Under the pieces are notes generated by a model. That model did no database searches and had not been told where the DNA came from. It worked only from the letters and a program-made list of their open reading frames with translations. Made by a program: the position numbers and the translations under genes. Shown piece after piece: positions 26,368 through 35,172 of a DNA stretch of 64,000 nucleotides. Every line of letters begins with the position of its first letter. Positions within the stretch are counted from its first letter, which is position 1. The stretch comes from Pseudomonadota bacterium (GTDB taxonomy: Bacteria > Pseudomonadota > Alphaproteobacteria > Acetobacterales > Acetobacteraceae), in contig JAKBAD010000009.1 in the NCBI GenBank assembly GCA_021809435.1, positions 50,889 to 114,888 on the forward strand, written 5' to 3'.

Positions 26368-26563
26368 GGCCGAGACAATTTCCAAATCCCAGTTCAAACC
26401 CCGCGCGCTGGAATATTTCCGCGCCATCGAAGCCACCGGCAAACCGCTGGTCATCACTGATAACGGGGTCCCCGTGCTCGAAATCCGCCCCTGGCGCCCC
26501 CGGACCGACCAGTTAGAAGCCCTGCGCGGCTCGGTGCTGCGCTTCACCCCACCCGAACCCTGA
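26354..26563 (+). CDS. Antitoxin, Phd/YefM family
   Basis: A 69-residue (or, from the third ATG at 26366, 65-residue) protein of the Phd/YefM type. The region ISKSQFKPRALEYFRAIEATGKPLVITDNGVPVLEIRPW matches the fold: an N-terminal dimerisation and DNA-binding half with the PLVITDNGVPV strand turn, then a C-terminal tail that would wrap the toxin. It is separated from the PIN-domain gene by three bases, so the two form one toxin-antitoxin operon. Antitoxins of this family neutralise toxins by direct binding and repress the operon. Confidence 0.85.
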   Translation: MTMVMAETISKSQFKPRALEYFRAIEATGKPLVITDNGVPVLEIRPWRPRTDQLEALRGSVLRFTPPEP

Positions 26564-26566
26564 GCC

Positions 26567-26953
26567 ATGGTCCTGCTCGACAGCACCGCCCTGCTCTGGT
26601 GGGTCAACCGTGACCCCAACCTCACCCCCCGCGCGCTCGGCGCCATCGAGGCCGAGCGTCCCGGCGGTGAAATCATCGTCTCCGCGCTCTCCGCCTACCA
26701 AATCGCCCGCTGGGTGCATGAAGGCCGGCTCATATTGCGCATGGCCCCGGCCGACTGGTTCGCCCAGCTCCAGGCCGCCCCCGAACTCACCCTCGCCCCC
26801 ATCGATGCGCCGCTCGCCCTCCAGGCCGCCACTTTGCCGCTGCCCCAGCCCGAATCCCGCCTGCTCATCGCCCAGGCCCGCCGGCTCAACTGCCCCCTGG
26901 TCACGCCCAGCGCCGCACTTGCCGCCGCGGGCCTCGCCAAAATCATCTGGTAG
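26567..26953 (+). CDS. PIN-domain toxin (VapC-like), active site degenerate
   Basis: A 128-residue PIN-domain protein partnered with the upstream antitoxin. It begins LLDSTALLWWV, with the first conserved aspartate. The usual VSxxSxWEIA motif reads SALSAYQIA, so the catalytic glutamate is glutamine. The usual D-R-(L/I)-hydrophobic-A block reads SRLLIAQARRL with serine for the acid, and the VTxD motif reads VTPS. Three of the four metal-binding acids are therefore missing while the fold is intact over its full length. Related VapC toxins cleave tRNA or rRNA; this copy looks catalytically dead or altered. Confidence 0.8.
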   Translation: MVLLDSTALLWWVNRDPNLTPRALGAIEAERPGGEIIVSALSAYQIARWVHEGRLILRMAPADWFAQLQAAPELTLAPIDAPLALQAATLPLPQPESRLLIAQARRLNCPLVTPSAALAAAGLAKIIW

Positions 26954-26974
26954 CGGGCAGGGCAGGGGCTCTGG

Positions 26975-27322
26975 TCAGGCCGCCACGGCCCCGGCGATCC
27001 CCATGGCGGCAAACACCTGGTTGCCCACGGCCTTGCGCGCCTCGCCCGAGAGCGCGCCGATCAGCTCGGCCTTGCCCGCCTCCACCGTGAAGATTTTCGC
27101 CGTGCGGATCACCGCCGGCACGCCCAGCCCGGCGCCAATCGTGTCCTGAATCTCAATATCCCCAGGCCAGCCTTTGTTGCCGGCGCTGGTAATCATCAGC
27201 ACCCATAGCAGCCCGTGCAGCTTCAGCAGCTCCCCGGCCACAATCACCAAAGCCGGCCGGAATTCCGGCGTGTCATTCATCGGGTGAGGAATTTTCACCA
27301 CATCCCAGCGCTTAAAGACCAT
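26975..27322 (-). CDS. Toxin, PemK/MazF family
   Basis: A 115-residue protein with the PemK/MazF SH3-like fold: FKRWDVVKIPHPM near the start, then FRPALVIVAGELL, and the central IRTAKIFTVEAGKAELIGAL, where the conserved arginine-threonine-lysine and later threonine are present. These toxins are sequence-specific mRNA endoribonucleases. The N-terminus overlaps the antitoxin gene upstream by 11 bases. The 3' end faces the PIN-domain gene 21 bases away, so two unrelated modules meet tail to tail. Confidence 0.85.
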   Translation of the reverse strand: MVFKRWDVVKIPHPMNDTPEFRPALVIVAGELLKLHGLLWVLMITSAGNKGWPGDIEIQDTIGAGLGVPAVIRTAKIFTVEAGKAELIGALSGEARKAVGNQVFAAMGIAGAVAA

Positions 27323-27527
27323 AAAACGCCCTCTGATCCGCTTCCGATTCCCACTCCCCAGAGATGCTCACCGGCCCGCCCAGCGTCTTAATCAGCGGCT
27401 TCACCAGCAGCACGCGCTCGCCATCCAGAATAAACCCGAGCAAATCCCCCTCCGCCACGCCCAAATGCCGTCTCACGGCCTGCGGAATGGTCGTTTGCGC
27501 CTTTGCCGTCAGCTTACTGGTGATCAA
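27312..27527 (-). CDS. Antitoxin, AbrB/MazE (SpoVT-type) family
   Basis: A 71-residue antitoxin with the swapped-hairpin AbrB fold: SKLTAKAQTTIPQAVRRHLG, then GDLLGFILDGERVLLVKP. This class binds DNA through the N-terminal half and the toxin through the tail. The start is TTG at 27527, strongly supported by AAGGAG six bases upstream on the minus strand. It overlaps the PemK/MazF gene, so the two are made from one mRNA. The region upstream (27528-27798) contains short repeats (see separate entry) and probably the promoter. Confidence 0.85.
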   Translation of the reverse strand: MITSKLTAKAQTTIPQAVRRHLGVAEGDLLGFILDGERVLLVKPLIKTLGGPVSISGEWESEADQRAFYGL

Positions 27528-27632
27528 ATCCCACTCCTTCCCGAGTCGCCTTCGAGGCTTACCGGCCCAAAGCTGAACACCCCGTAAATTTCCCGGATTT
27601 TTCCCCCGATTTTCACGGATTTTCCCACCAAT

Positions 27633-27718
27633 CCAGAAAATCCCTTACCCGCCGCCCCAAAGCCAGAAACTTCCTTACCAGCCAGAATTTTCCCGCCCCA
27701 TCCAGAATTTTCCTTACC
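27633..27718. repeat. Four short irregular repeats, consensus CCAGAAttTTCCTTACC
   Basis: Copies begin at 27633, 27663, 27682 and 27702: CCAGAAAATCCCTTACC, CCAGAAACTTCCTTACC, CCAGAATTTTCCCGCCC and CCAGAATTTTCCTTACC. Spacing is 30, 19 and 20 bases. A run of GATTTTC/GGATTTTC words flanks them on both sides (27590-27625 and 27735-27775). The block fills the 271-base gap between the AbrB-type antitoxin and a GNAT gene; no other gene is visible there. Confidence 0.6.
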
Positions 27719-27798
27719 ACGCCGAAAACCGCCGTGATTCCCGGATTTTCATTACTAAATCCCCTGATTTTCCTGGATGTAAGGAAATACCCGGTATT

Positions 27799-28263
27799 TC
27801 ACCCCGGTTTTGCGCCCTCGCGGCGCATCAGCACCACCTCCACCGGCACGCGCGCGGGCGGCTCGCCAAACAGCGCCCGTCCGGTCTCCACAAACCCGCA
27901 GCGCGCATAAAACCCAGCGGCATGCAGCGTCGCCTCCAGCCGCACCACGCCCGGCCCGGCCATCTGGCAGCCCGCCTCCAGCAACAGCCGCCCCAGCCCC
28001 TGGCCCATGGCCTCCGGGCGCACATAAAGCCGGCGGATCAGCCCGGGCACCGCTTCCACAAACCCCAGCACGGCGCCCTCATGCGCGGCCACCCTCACAC
28101 CGCCCCCGGCGATCGCGGCCTCATAAGCGCGGGCATCGCACCCCGCCATCCAGCCGCGCACTTGCTCTGGCCTATAAAACGCCCCGGCCTTCGCCTCGGT
28201 CGCGGCCTTGGTGATATCGAATAAAACCTGCCCCTCACCGGCCTGGGCGGGGCGCAGCCTCAT
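27799..28263 (-). CDS. GNAT family N-acetyltransferase
   Basis: A 154-residue acetyltransferase. The acetyl-CoA-binding motif A is LIRRLYVRPEAMGQGLGRLLLEAG, near residue 75, showing the R/Q-x-x-G-x-G/A pattern, and the C-terminal FYARCGFVETGR block is the motif B hallmark. The N-terminal [20 protein letters not shown] resembles single-domain GNATs acting on amines or peptides. The substrate is unknown. It overlaps the ribonuclease D gene by four bases and is thus translated with it. Confidence 0.85.
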   Translation of the reverse strand: MRLRPAQAGEGQVLFDITKAATEAKAGAFYRPEQVRGWMAGCDARAYEAAIAGGGVRVAAHEGAVLGFVEAVPGLIRRLYVRPEAMGQGLGRLLLEAGCQMAGPGVVRLEATLHAAGFYARCGFVETGRALFGEPPARVPVEVVLMRREGAKPG

Positions 28264-29432
28264 TCGGCGGGCAGCTCCACCAGCCGAATGCGCTTGCCCT
28301 TGGTCGAGAGCGCCACTTCGCCCCTGATCAGCCGCAGCGCGTCATTGCCAAACATCTCGCGCCGCCAGCCTTCCAAAATCGGGTTGGGCGCGGTCTCATC
28401 CAGCGCCAGCGCCTCAATCTCATCGCCGCCCGCCACCAGCCTGGGCGCCACATTATTCTGCTCCGCCGCCGCGTTCAGCAGCACTTTCAGCAGCGCCACC
28501 AAAGCGGGCGAGGCGCGCGGTACGTCCCGTGGCCGGTCAAGCTTGGGCAATTCCGCCTCGGGCAGGGCTTTGGCGGCGGCAATCGTCGCCAACAGCGAAA
28601 CCCCCGACTTGCCATTGGCAAAGCCCGCGCTAATGCCCCGCGCGCGTGTCAGGCCATCGGCCGTATCGGGTGCCAAAGCGGCGATTTCAGGAATCTGCTC
28701 ATCCTTGAGCAGCCTCTGGCGCGGAATATTGATCCGCTGCGCCTCCCGCTCGCGCCACGCCGCCACGGCTTTAATAATGGCCAGCTGCCGGCGGTTATTG
28801 GTGCGCAGTTTCAGCCGCTCCCAGGCTTTCTCCGGGTCCACCCGATAGGTGGCGGGCTCGGCCAGCACGGCCATTTCCTCGGCCACCCAGGCCAGCCGGT
28901 CCTCTTTTTCCAGCCGGGCGGCGAGCTTTTCATAAATCACCCGCAAATGCGTCACATCGGCGGCGGCATATTCCACCTGCGCGCGCGAGAGCGGCCGCGC
29001 CGCCCAGTCGCTGAAGCGGTGGGTCTTGTCGATATGCGCGCCGGTCAGCGCCTGCACCAGCGAGTCATAGCCCACCTGGTCGCCAAATCCGGCCACCATG
29101 GCGGCCACCTGGGTGTCGAACAAATTGGCGGGCACCGCGTCATACATCTGCAGAAAAATTTCCACATCCTGGCGGCAGGCGTGAAACACCTTCACCAGCT
29201 CGGGCTTGGCCAGCAGCGCGCCCAGCGGGGCCATGTCGAGCCCCGGCGCCAGCGCGTCCACCACCGCCACGTCATCCGTCCCCGCCAGCTGAATCAGGCA
29301 CAGCTCGGGGTAATAGGTTTTCTCACGCATGAACTCCGTGTCCACGGTGATGAATTTTTCCTGTCCCAGCCGCTCGCACAGCGCGGCCAGTTGTGGGGAT
29401 GTCGTGATAAAGGCGGTTTTTGTCTCACTCAT
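28260..29432 (-). CDS. rnd: Ribonuclease D
   Basis: RNase D is a 3'-5' exoribonuclease that trims tRNA precursors. The 390-residue protein (start at the ATG at 29432, [10 protein letters not shown]) has the DEDD exonuclease core: [20 protein letters not shown] with the first two acids, [15 protein letters not shown] with the third, and [15 protein letters not shown] with the fourth. An HRDC domain occupies roughly residues 205-290 ([18 protein letters not shown]). A second HRDC-like tail follows, as in E. coli. Divergent from aspS, with 59 bases between starts. Confidence 0.93.
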   Translation of the reverse strand: MSETKTAFITTSPQLAALCERLGQEKFITVDTEFMREKTYYPELCLIQLAGTDDVAVVDALAPGLDMAPLGALLAKPELVKVFHACRQDVEIFLQMYDAVPANLFDTQVAAMVAGFGDQVGYDSLVQALTGAHIDKTHRFSDWAARPLSRAQVEYAAADVTHLRVIYEKLAARLEKEDRLAWVAEEMAVLAEPATYRVDPEKAWERLKLRTNNRRQLAIIKAVAAWREREAQRINIPRQRLLKDEQIPEIAALAPDTADGLTRARGISAGFANGKSGVSLLATIAAAKALPEAELPKLDRPRDVPRASPALVALLKVLLNAAAEQNNVAPRLVAGGDEIEALALDETAPNPILEGWRREMFGNDALRLIRGEVALSTKGKRIRLVELPAE

Positions 29433-29491
29433 ACTCCCCCTTTGCATCTTCCCGGCTTGACAGGAAAGGGGGCGCGGTTTCTTTGCCCCCC

Positions 29492-31288
29492 ATGGAACAG
29501 ATAAACGCCTACCGCACCCATAGCTGCGCCGCCCTGCGGCATGAAAATATCGGCCAGACCGCCCGGCTTTCCGGCTGGGTTCACGCCAAGCGCGACCATG
29601 GCGGCCTGCTCTTCATCGACCTGCGCGACCATTACGGTCTCACCCAATGCGTGTTCCCGGCGGGCTCGGCGGCCTTTGCCCAGGCCGAGCATCTGCGCGT
29701 CGAGTCGGTCATCACCGTCACCGGCCAGGTGGTCGAGCGCGCGCCCGGCACCCAGAACCCCAAGCTCCCCACCGGCGCCATCGAGCTCAAGGTCGAGAGC
29801 CTGGTGCTGCAATCGGGCGCCGACGTGCTGCCCCTCCAGGTCGCGGGCAACGAGAATTACCCCGACGAGCTGCGCCTCAAATACCGCTTCCTCGATCTGC
29901 GCCGCGAGAGCGTGCACCGCAACATCATGCTGCGCGCGGGCGTCATCGCCTCCTTCCGCCGCCGCATGATCGAGGCCAATTTCACCGAGTTCCAAACCCC
30001 CATCCTCACAGCCTCCAGCCCCGAGGGCGCGCGTGACTTCCTGGTGCCGTCGCGCAACCATCCCGGCAAATTCTACGCCCTGCCCCAGGCGCCCCAGCAG
30101 TTCAAACAGCTGCTCATGGTCGCGGGCTTCGACCGCTACTTTCAAATCGCCCCCTGCTTCCGCGATGAGGCCTCGCGCGCCGACCGCTCCCCCGGCGAAT
30201 TCTACCAGCTCGATTTCGAGATGAGCTTCGTCACCCAGGAAGACGTGTTCAACACCATCGAGCCCATCCTCCATGGCGTGTTTGATGAGTTCGCCAATGG
30301 CCGCGTGGTCGGCAAGCCGCCCTTCGAGCGCATCGCCTACGATGACGCCCTGCTCAAATACGGCTCCGACAAGCCCGACCTGCGCAACCCCCTGCTCATC
30401 TCCGATGTCACCGAGGCGTTCCGTGGCTCCTCCTTCGGCCTGTTCGCCAAAATCGTCGAAGCCGGCGGCATTGTCCGCGCCATCCCGGCGCCGGGCGCTG
30501 GCGCCAACCCGCGCTCCTTCTTCGACAAGCTCAATGACTGGGCGCGCGCCGAGGGCGCTGGCGGCCTGGGCTACATCACCTGGAACGAGAGCGGCGCCCA
30601 AGGCCCGATCGCCAAAAACCTCTCCCCTGAGCGCGCCGATTCCATACGCGAGCTGTGCGGCCTGCAGGCGGGCGACGCCGTGTTCTTCGCCGCCGGCAAG
30701 CCGGATGCAGCCGCCAAATTCGCCGGCGCCGTGCGCACCAAGCTCGGCAACGATCTCGGCCTCATCAAGGAGGGCGAGTTCAAATTCTGCTGGATCGTCG
30801 ATTTCCCGATGTACGAGTACGACGAGGAGCTGAAACAGGTGGTGTTCTCGCACAACCCGTTCTCCATGCCCCAGGGCGGCATGGAAGCGCTCGAAACCCA
30901 GGACCCGCTGACCATCAAGGCCTTCCAGTACGACATCGTCTGCAACGGCATCGAGCTGTCATCCGGCGCCATCCGCAACCACCGCCCCGACATTATGTTG
31001 AAAGCCTTCGAAATCGCCGGCTACGGGCCGGAGGAAGTCGAAGCCCGGTTTGGCGGCATGCTCAACGCCTTCCGCTACGGCGCGCCGCCCCATGGCGGCT
31101 CCGCGCCGGGCATCGACCGCATCGTCATGCTGCTGGCCGATGAGCCCAACATCCGCGAAGTCATCGCCTTCCCGCTCAACCAGCAAGGCGAAGACCTGAT
31201 GATGGGCGCGCCCGCCCCGGTGCCCGCCAACCGGCTCAAGGAGCTGTCCATCGGCTTGGCCCTGCCGCCCAAAATCGTCAAAAGCTGA
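29492..31288 (+). CDS. aspS: Aspartyl-tRNA synthetase
   Basis: A class II synthetase of 598 residues from the ATG at 29492 ([12 protein letters not shown]). It has the N-terminal OB fold ([19 protein letters not shown]), class II motif 2 ([21 protein letters not shown]), the GAD insertion domain typical of bacterial enzymes (about residues 290-410), and motif 3 ([14 protein letters not shown]). Upstream in-frame residues are not conserved. Whether it is the discriminating form cannot be decided by eye; if it is non-discriminating, a GatCAB amidotransferase would complete Asn-tRNA formation. A terminator follows. Confidence 0.97.
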   Translation: MEQINAYRTHSCAALRHENIGQTARLSGWVHAKRDHGGLLFIDLRDHYGLTQCVFPAGSAAFAQAEHLRVESVITVTGQVVERAPGTQNPKLPTGAIELKVESLVLQSGADVLPLQVAGNENYPDELRLKYRFLDLRRESVHRNIMLRAGVIASFRRRMIEANFTEFQTPILTASSPEGARDFLVPSRNHPGKFYALPQAPQQFKQLLMVAGFDRYFQIAPCFRDEASRADRSPGEFYQLDFEMSFVTQEDVFNTIEPILHGVFDEFANGRVVGKPPFERIAYDDALLKYGSDKPDLRNPLLISDVTEAFRGSSFGLFAKIVEAGGIVRAIPAPGAGANPRSFFDKLNDWARAEGAGGLGYITWNESGAQGPIAKNLSPERADSIRELCGLQAGDAVFFAAGKPDAAAKFAGAVRTKLGNDLGLIKEGEFKFCWIVDFPMYEYDEELKQVVFSHNPFSMPQGGMEALETQDPLTIKAFQYDIVCNGIELSSGAIRNHRPDIMLKAFEIAGYGPEEVEARFGGMLNAFRYGAPPHGGSAPGIDRIVMLLADEPNIREVIAFPLNQQGEDLMMGAPAPVPANRLKELSIGLALPPKIVKS

Positions 31289-31316
31289 CCGGGCGATCAA
31301 AACTTAATCCGTGCAA

Positions 31317-31349
31317 AGAGGCGTTTTCCCCAAAACGCCTCTTTTTTTG
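31317..31349 (+). terminator. Rho-independent terminator of aspS
   Basis: The stem AGAGGCGTTTT/AAAACGCCTCT with loop CCCC is followed by seven T bases. It lies about 30 bases after the aspS stop codon. Confidence 0.9.
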
Positions 31350-31536
31350 TCTCATCCCCATCCCGTCACGCAATTTTGTGAAGCCGGGGACTTCAAGATT
31401 TTATTGCGCGTATCCATATTTCGTCCATAAATAGACGTAAACGTTAACCACCGCGTCCAAAACCACGTCCCAGAACACCTCCAAGACCACCCCAACGACC
31501 AAGAAACCAAAATCCACTCATCAAGGGAGATCAACC

Positions 31537-33450
31537 ATGACCAGGCATACCCTGCTCGCCTCCACCGTGCTGTTCGGGCTGCTCGGCGCCCCGGCCACCG
31601 CCGGCACCCTCTATGTTTTCGGTGACAGCCTGTCAGATGACGGCAATCTCTTCGCCCTCATCCACCAGCCCCCCGCACCCTATTATCAGGGGCGTTTTTC
31701 CAATGGTCCCGTGTGGGTCGAATATCTGCCCGGCCTCACCGGCCTGGGTTTCTCCTCCGCCACCGATTACGCCTATGGCGGCGCCTATACCGGCAATTTA
31801 ACCGTCAACGGCGTCAATTACCTCGGCAATGTCGAGGAATATAACGCCACCACCAACACGGTCACCAATTACAACCTGCCCAGCATCAGCACCGAAATCA
31901 CCAATTTCGCCGCTGCCGGGGGGCATTTCACCAGCACCGATGTGGTCACCCTCTGGGGCGGCGCCAATAATTATTTCCTCTACGCCCAACTGGCCCAGGC
32001 CAACCCCGCCAATGCCGCCAGCTATGTTGCGAGCGGTGTCACCACCACCATTTCCCAGCTCACCACCGATGTCGGTTCCCTCATCGGGCTGGGCGCGCAA
32101 ACGCTCATCGTGCCCAACCTGCCCAATCTCGGCGTCACCCCCAATTTCAACACCACCCCCCAGGGCATCGCGCTGGGCAGCGCCTTCTCCACCAACCACG
32201 ACACCTATCTCCCCATCGAAATGGCCACCCTTCATCAGAGCACGGGGGCCAACATCATCGTCTTGAACACCGAGCAGCTGCTCAACAACGTCATCGCCAA
32301 CCCCGCCACTTACGGCTTCACCAACGTCACCCAGGCCTGCACCGCCGTGCTGGCCTGCGTCACCGGCACCACCGCCCAGCAAAACCAATATTTGTTCTGG
32401 GATAGCGTCCACCCCACCACCCACGCGCAAAACATCATCGCCCAATACGCGGCCGAGTCCCTCATTGGCTTCCAAAACCTCACCATCCCCGCGCAGCTCG
32501 GCACCAGCGTGGTCACTGGCTTCACGGGCCTGCTCGACCAGCGCCTCTCCGCCCTCTCGGCCGGCGCCACCGGCGCCTCCTATACGCTGGGCGGCATGAA
32601 CGCCAACGCCCCGCTGCCCGATCGCCACTGGTCGCTGTTCCTCTCCGAAACCGGCAGCTTTGGCGCCCAGTCCACCCAGGGCCAGGATGCCGGCTTCACC
32701 TCCAGCCAGGAAACCACCACCCTCGGCCTCGAGGATCATCTCTCCCCCGCCACCGTCGCCGGCCTGGCGGTGGGCTATGCCACCGCCACGGCCAGCCCCA
32801 AAACGGCGGGCTCGGTGCATGATGACGCGCTCGAATTCGGCCTCTACGGCGCCTATACCGGCCCGGCCTTCTATGTGCGCCTCAGCGGCGTGGTGGGCGA
32901 GAACTGGTACAAGACCCAAACCCCGGCTTATCTGGGCGGATCGGTCACCGGCAAGCCCGCGGGCCTGAGCATCGCCTTCCAGGGCGCGGCGGGCTATGCC
33001 TATCACCTCACCCCCGCGCTCAGCGCCGGGCCTGAGCTGGGGCTGATCTATTCCCATGTCGGGCTGAACGGCTACACCGAAACGGGCGACGCCCTGCTCA
33101 CCCAGCAAGTCATCGCCCAAACCGACCAGCAGCTCGACGCCACCGCCGGCCTGCGCGTCTCCTGGGCCGGCAACCTGGCCGGCTGGCAACTCACCCCCTA
33201 CGCCCTGCTCGGCGCCGAGCTGCCACTCGCGGGCCGTAATGGCAGTTTCACCTCCGTGTTCACCTCCTCGCCCCTGGTGCCGCTCACCTCGCGCTATCCC
33301 GGCCAGCAAACGGCCTGGGCCATCTATCAGGCGGGCACCAGTGTCGCGCTCGGCCAAAACCTTTCGGCCCAGGCCGAGATCACCGGCTCGGCGTTCCGCG
33401 CGGCGGGCAATAATGTCAGCCTTTCGGGCGCGCTCACCTGGCGGTTCTAA
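31537..33450 (+). CDS. Autotransporter with N-terminal GDSL (SGNH) esterase
   Basis: A 637-residue outer-membrane esterase of the EstA type. A signal peptide (MTRHTLLASTVLFGLLGAPATA) leads to LYVFGDSLSDDGNLF, the nucleophile block. Other SGNH blocks are the oxyanion GGAYTG region, WGGANNYF (residue 145) and the aspartate-histidine pair in DSVHPTTHAQ (residue 288). From about residue 350 comes a beta-barrel autotransporter domain made of amphipathic strands, ending in the typical LSGALTWRF with terminal phenylalanine. AAGGGAGATCAACC is the ribosome site. The 187-base leader holds no gene, only ACC-rich sequence. It probably hydrolyses lipids at the cell surface. Confidence 0.93.
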   Translation: MTRHTLLASTVLFGLLGAPATAGTLYVFGDSLSDDGNLFALIHQPPAPYYQGRFSNGPVWVEYLPGLTGLGFSSATDYAYGGAYTGNLTVNGVNYLGNVEEYNATTNTVTNYNLPSISTEITNFAAAGGHFTSTDVVTLWGGANNYFLYAQLAQANPANAASYVASGVTTTISQLTTDVGSLIGLGAQTLIVPNLPNLGVTPNFNTTPQGIALGSAFSTNHDTYLPIEMATLHQSTGANIIVLNTEQLLNNVIANPATYGFTNVTQACTAVLACVTGTTAQQNQYLFWDSVHPTTHAQNIIAQYAAESLIGFQNLTIPAQLGTSVVTGFTGLLDQRLSALSAGATGASYTLGGMNANAPLPDRHWSLFLSETGSFGAQSTQGQDAGFTSSQETTTLGLEDHLSPATVAGLAVGYATATASPKTAGSVHDDALEFGLYGAYTGPAFYVRLSGVVGENWYKTQTPAYLGGSVTGKPAGLSIAFQGAAGYAYHLTPALSAGPELGLIYSHVGLNGYTETGDALLTQQVIAQTDQQLDATAGLRVSWAGNLAGWQLTPYALLGAELPLAGRNGSFTSVFTSSPLVPLTSRYPGQQTAWAIYQAGTSVALGQNLSAQAEITGSAFRAAGNNVSLSGALTWRF

Positions 33451-33475
33451 CCCCGTCCGGCGGCCTGCGTCTCCC

Positions 33476-33504
33476 CGGCCGGTGCCCGCGCACCGGCCGT
33501 TTTT
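33476..33504 (+). terminator. Rho-independent terminator of the esterase gene
   Basis: The perfect stem CGGCCGGTGC/GCACCGGCCG with loop CCGC is followed by five T bases. It separates the esterase gene from the Pho-regulated genes. Confidence 0.9.
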
Positions 33505-33540
33505 CATATGCGTTTGCAGAACGCGGTGAACAGGCTATTC

Positions 33541-33580
33541 CTGTCACCGAAGCTTCACCTGCCTGTCATCGTATTGTCAC
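33541..33580 (+). promoter_or_regulatory. Tandem PHO boxes in front of pstB
   Basis: Four 7-base PhoB half-sites follow one another at an exact 11-base step: CTGTCAC (33541), GCTTCAC (33552), CTGTCAT (33563) and TTGTCAC (33574). The third and fourth nearly match the PHO box consensus CTGTCAT-N4-CTGTCAT. They end 23 bases before the pstB start codon. PhoB, encoded two genes downstream, would bind here under phosphate limitation, forming an autoregulatory loop. Confidence 0.85.
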
Positions 33581-33603
33581 GAAAGGCGCGTAGGGAAGCG
33601 GCC

Positions 33604-34434
33604 ATGGAATTAGTGAGCCAGAAATCGATGTCTGCTGACCACGCGCTTCCCGAGGCGCTCCGCACCGCCGCCCGCTCCAACAACGCGCGCGTCTCCATCC
33701 GTAACCTCAACTTCTATTACGGCCAGACCCACGCGCTCAAAAACATCTCCATCGATTTCCCCGACCGCCAGACCACGGCGATGATCGGTCCCTCGGGCTG
33801 CGGCAAATCCACGCTGCTGCGCGTGCTCAACCGCATGTACGACCTCTATCCCGGCCAGCGCGCCGAGGGTGAGGTGCTGATGAACGGCGACAACATCATC
33901 ACCCCCGGCGTCGATCTCAACCGCCTGCGCCGGCGCGTGGGCATGGTGTTCCAAAAACCCACGCCCTTCCCCAAATCCATCTACGACAACGTGCTTTTCG
34001 GCGTCCGCCTGCACGAGAAGCTCTCCAAGGCCGAGGCCGATGAGCGCGTGGAATGGGCGCTCACCCGCTCAGCCCTCTGGGGTGAGGTGAAAGACCGCCT
34101 GCACAGCTCCGCGCTCGGTCTCTCGGGCGGCCAGCAGCAGCGTTTATGCATCGCCCGCTCCATCGCCGTCCGCCCCGACATCCTGCTCCTCGACGAGCCC
34201 ACCTCCGCCCTCGACCCCATCTCGACGCTCAAGATCGAAGAGCTGATCGATGAGCTCAAGCGCGATTTCTGTATCGTCATCGTCACCCACAACATGCAGC
34301 AGGCCGGCCGCTGCGCCGACCAGGTGGCGTTCTTCTATCTGGGCGAGCTGGTCGAGGTCGGGCCCACCAGCCAGATCTTCACCGCCCCCAAAGAGCGCAA
34401 GACCCAGGAATACATCACCGGCCGCTTCGGCTGA
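33604..34434 (+). CDS. pstB: Phosphate ABC transporter ATP-binding protein
   Basis: The ATPase subunit of the high-affinity phosphate importer. About 276 residues from the ATG at 33604, which has GGGAAG in front; a later ATG at 33628 is possible. The core begins with [17 protein letters not shown], Walker A is [17 protein letters not shown], the signature motif is [14 protein letters not shown], and Walker B is [15 protein letters not shown], with the switch histidine in IVTHNMQQA. The gene is followed by phoU and phoB, but pstS, pstC and pstA are not beside it, so the rest of the transporter must lie elsewhere. Confidence 0.97.
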   Translation: MELVSQKSMSADHALPEALRTAARSNNARVSIRNLNFYYGQTHALKNISIDFPDRQTTAMIGPSGCGKSTLLRVLNRMYDLYPGQRAEGEVLMNGDNIITPGVDLNRLRRRVGMVFQKPTPFPKSIYDNVLFGVRLHEKLSKAEADERVEWALTRSALWGEVKDRLHSSALGLSGGQQQRLCIARSIAVRPDILLLDEPTSALDPISTLKIEELIDELKRDFCIVIVTHNMQQAGRCADQVAFFYLGELVEVGPTSQIFTAPKERKTQEYITGRFG

Positions 34435-34450
34435 TCAGAAAGTCACCCCC

Positions 34451-35170
34451 ATGCCCAACGAGCCGAAACACATCGTCGCCAGCTTCGAAGCCGACCTCAA
34501 GCGCCTGCATGATATGATCGCCGCCATGGGCGGCCTGGTCGAGCGCGCGGTGGCCGACGCCGCCATCGCCCTCATCCAGCGCGACACCGACCTCGCCGCC
34601 CGCGTCATCGAGCACGACCCCAAAATCAACGCCGAGCAACTGGCCGTCGAGCAAACGGCGGTCAAGCTCCTGGCGCTGCGCCAGCCCGTGGCCGATGATC
34701 TGCGCCACGTCATCCAGGCCCTCAAGGTCGCCACCGACCTCGAGCGCATCGGCGATTACGCCGCCAACATCGCCAAGCGCTCCATCGTCATCAGCCAGAC
34801 TGCCGGCCATATCGGCCTCTCGGGGCTTGGGCAAATGGCCTCGCTGGTGCAGCAAAACCTCAAACTCTCCATCGACACGGTGGGCGAATCCGACCCCCAA
34901 AAAGCCATCTCCGTCTGGCGCGCCGATCAGATGATCGATGACCTCTACAACACCATTTTCCGCGAGCTCATCACCTACATGATGGAAGACGCGCGCAACA
35001 TCACCCCCTGCACGCATCTCATGTTCATCGCCAAAAACCTCGAGCGCATCGGCGACCACGCCACCAACATCGCCGAGCTGACCTATTACGCCATCACCGG
35101 CGAAAACCTCCCCGATTTCCGGCCCAAGGCCGACAACACCGCCACCTACATTCACACGCTCAACCAGTAA
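34451..35170 (+). CDS. phoU: Phosphate signalling protein PhoU
   Basis: PhoU links the Pst transporter to the PhoR-PhoB two-component system and shuts it off when phosphate is plentiful. The 239-residue protein has two helical bundle repeats with the metal-binding E/DxxxD pattern: TDLERIGDYAANIAKRS (about residue 98) and KNLERIGDHATNIAELT (about residue 198). It starts 16 bases after pstB and stops two bases before phoB, so the three are one operon. Confidence 0.97.
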   Translation: MPNEPKHIVASFEADLKRLHDMIAAMGGLVERAVADAAIALIQRDTDLAARVIEHDPKINAEQLAVEQTAVKLLALRQPVADDLRHVIQALKVATDLERIGDYAANIAKRSIVISQTAGHIGLSGLGQMASLVQQNLKLSIDTVGESDPQKAISVWRADQMIDDLYNTIFRELITYMMEDARNITPCTHLMFIAKNLERIGDHATNIAELTYYAITGENLPDFRPKADNTATYIHTLNQ

Positions 35171-35172
35171 CC

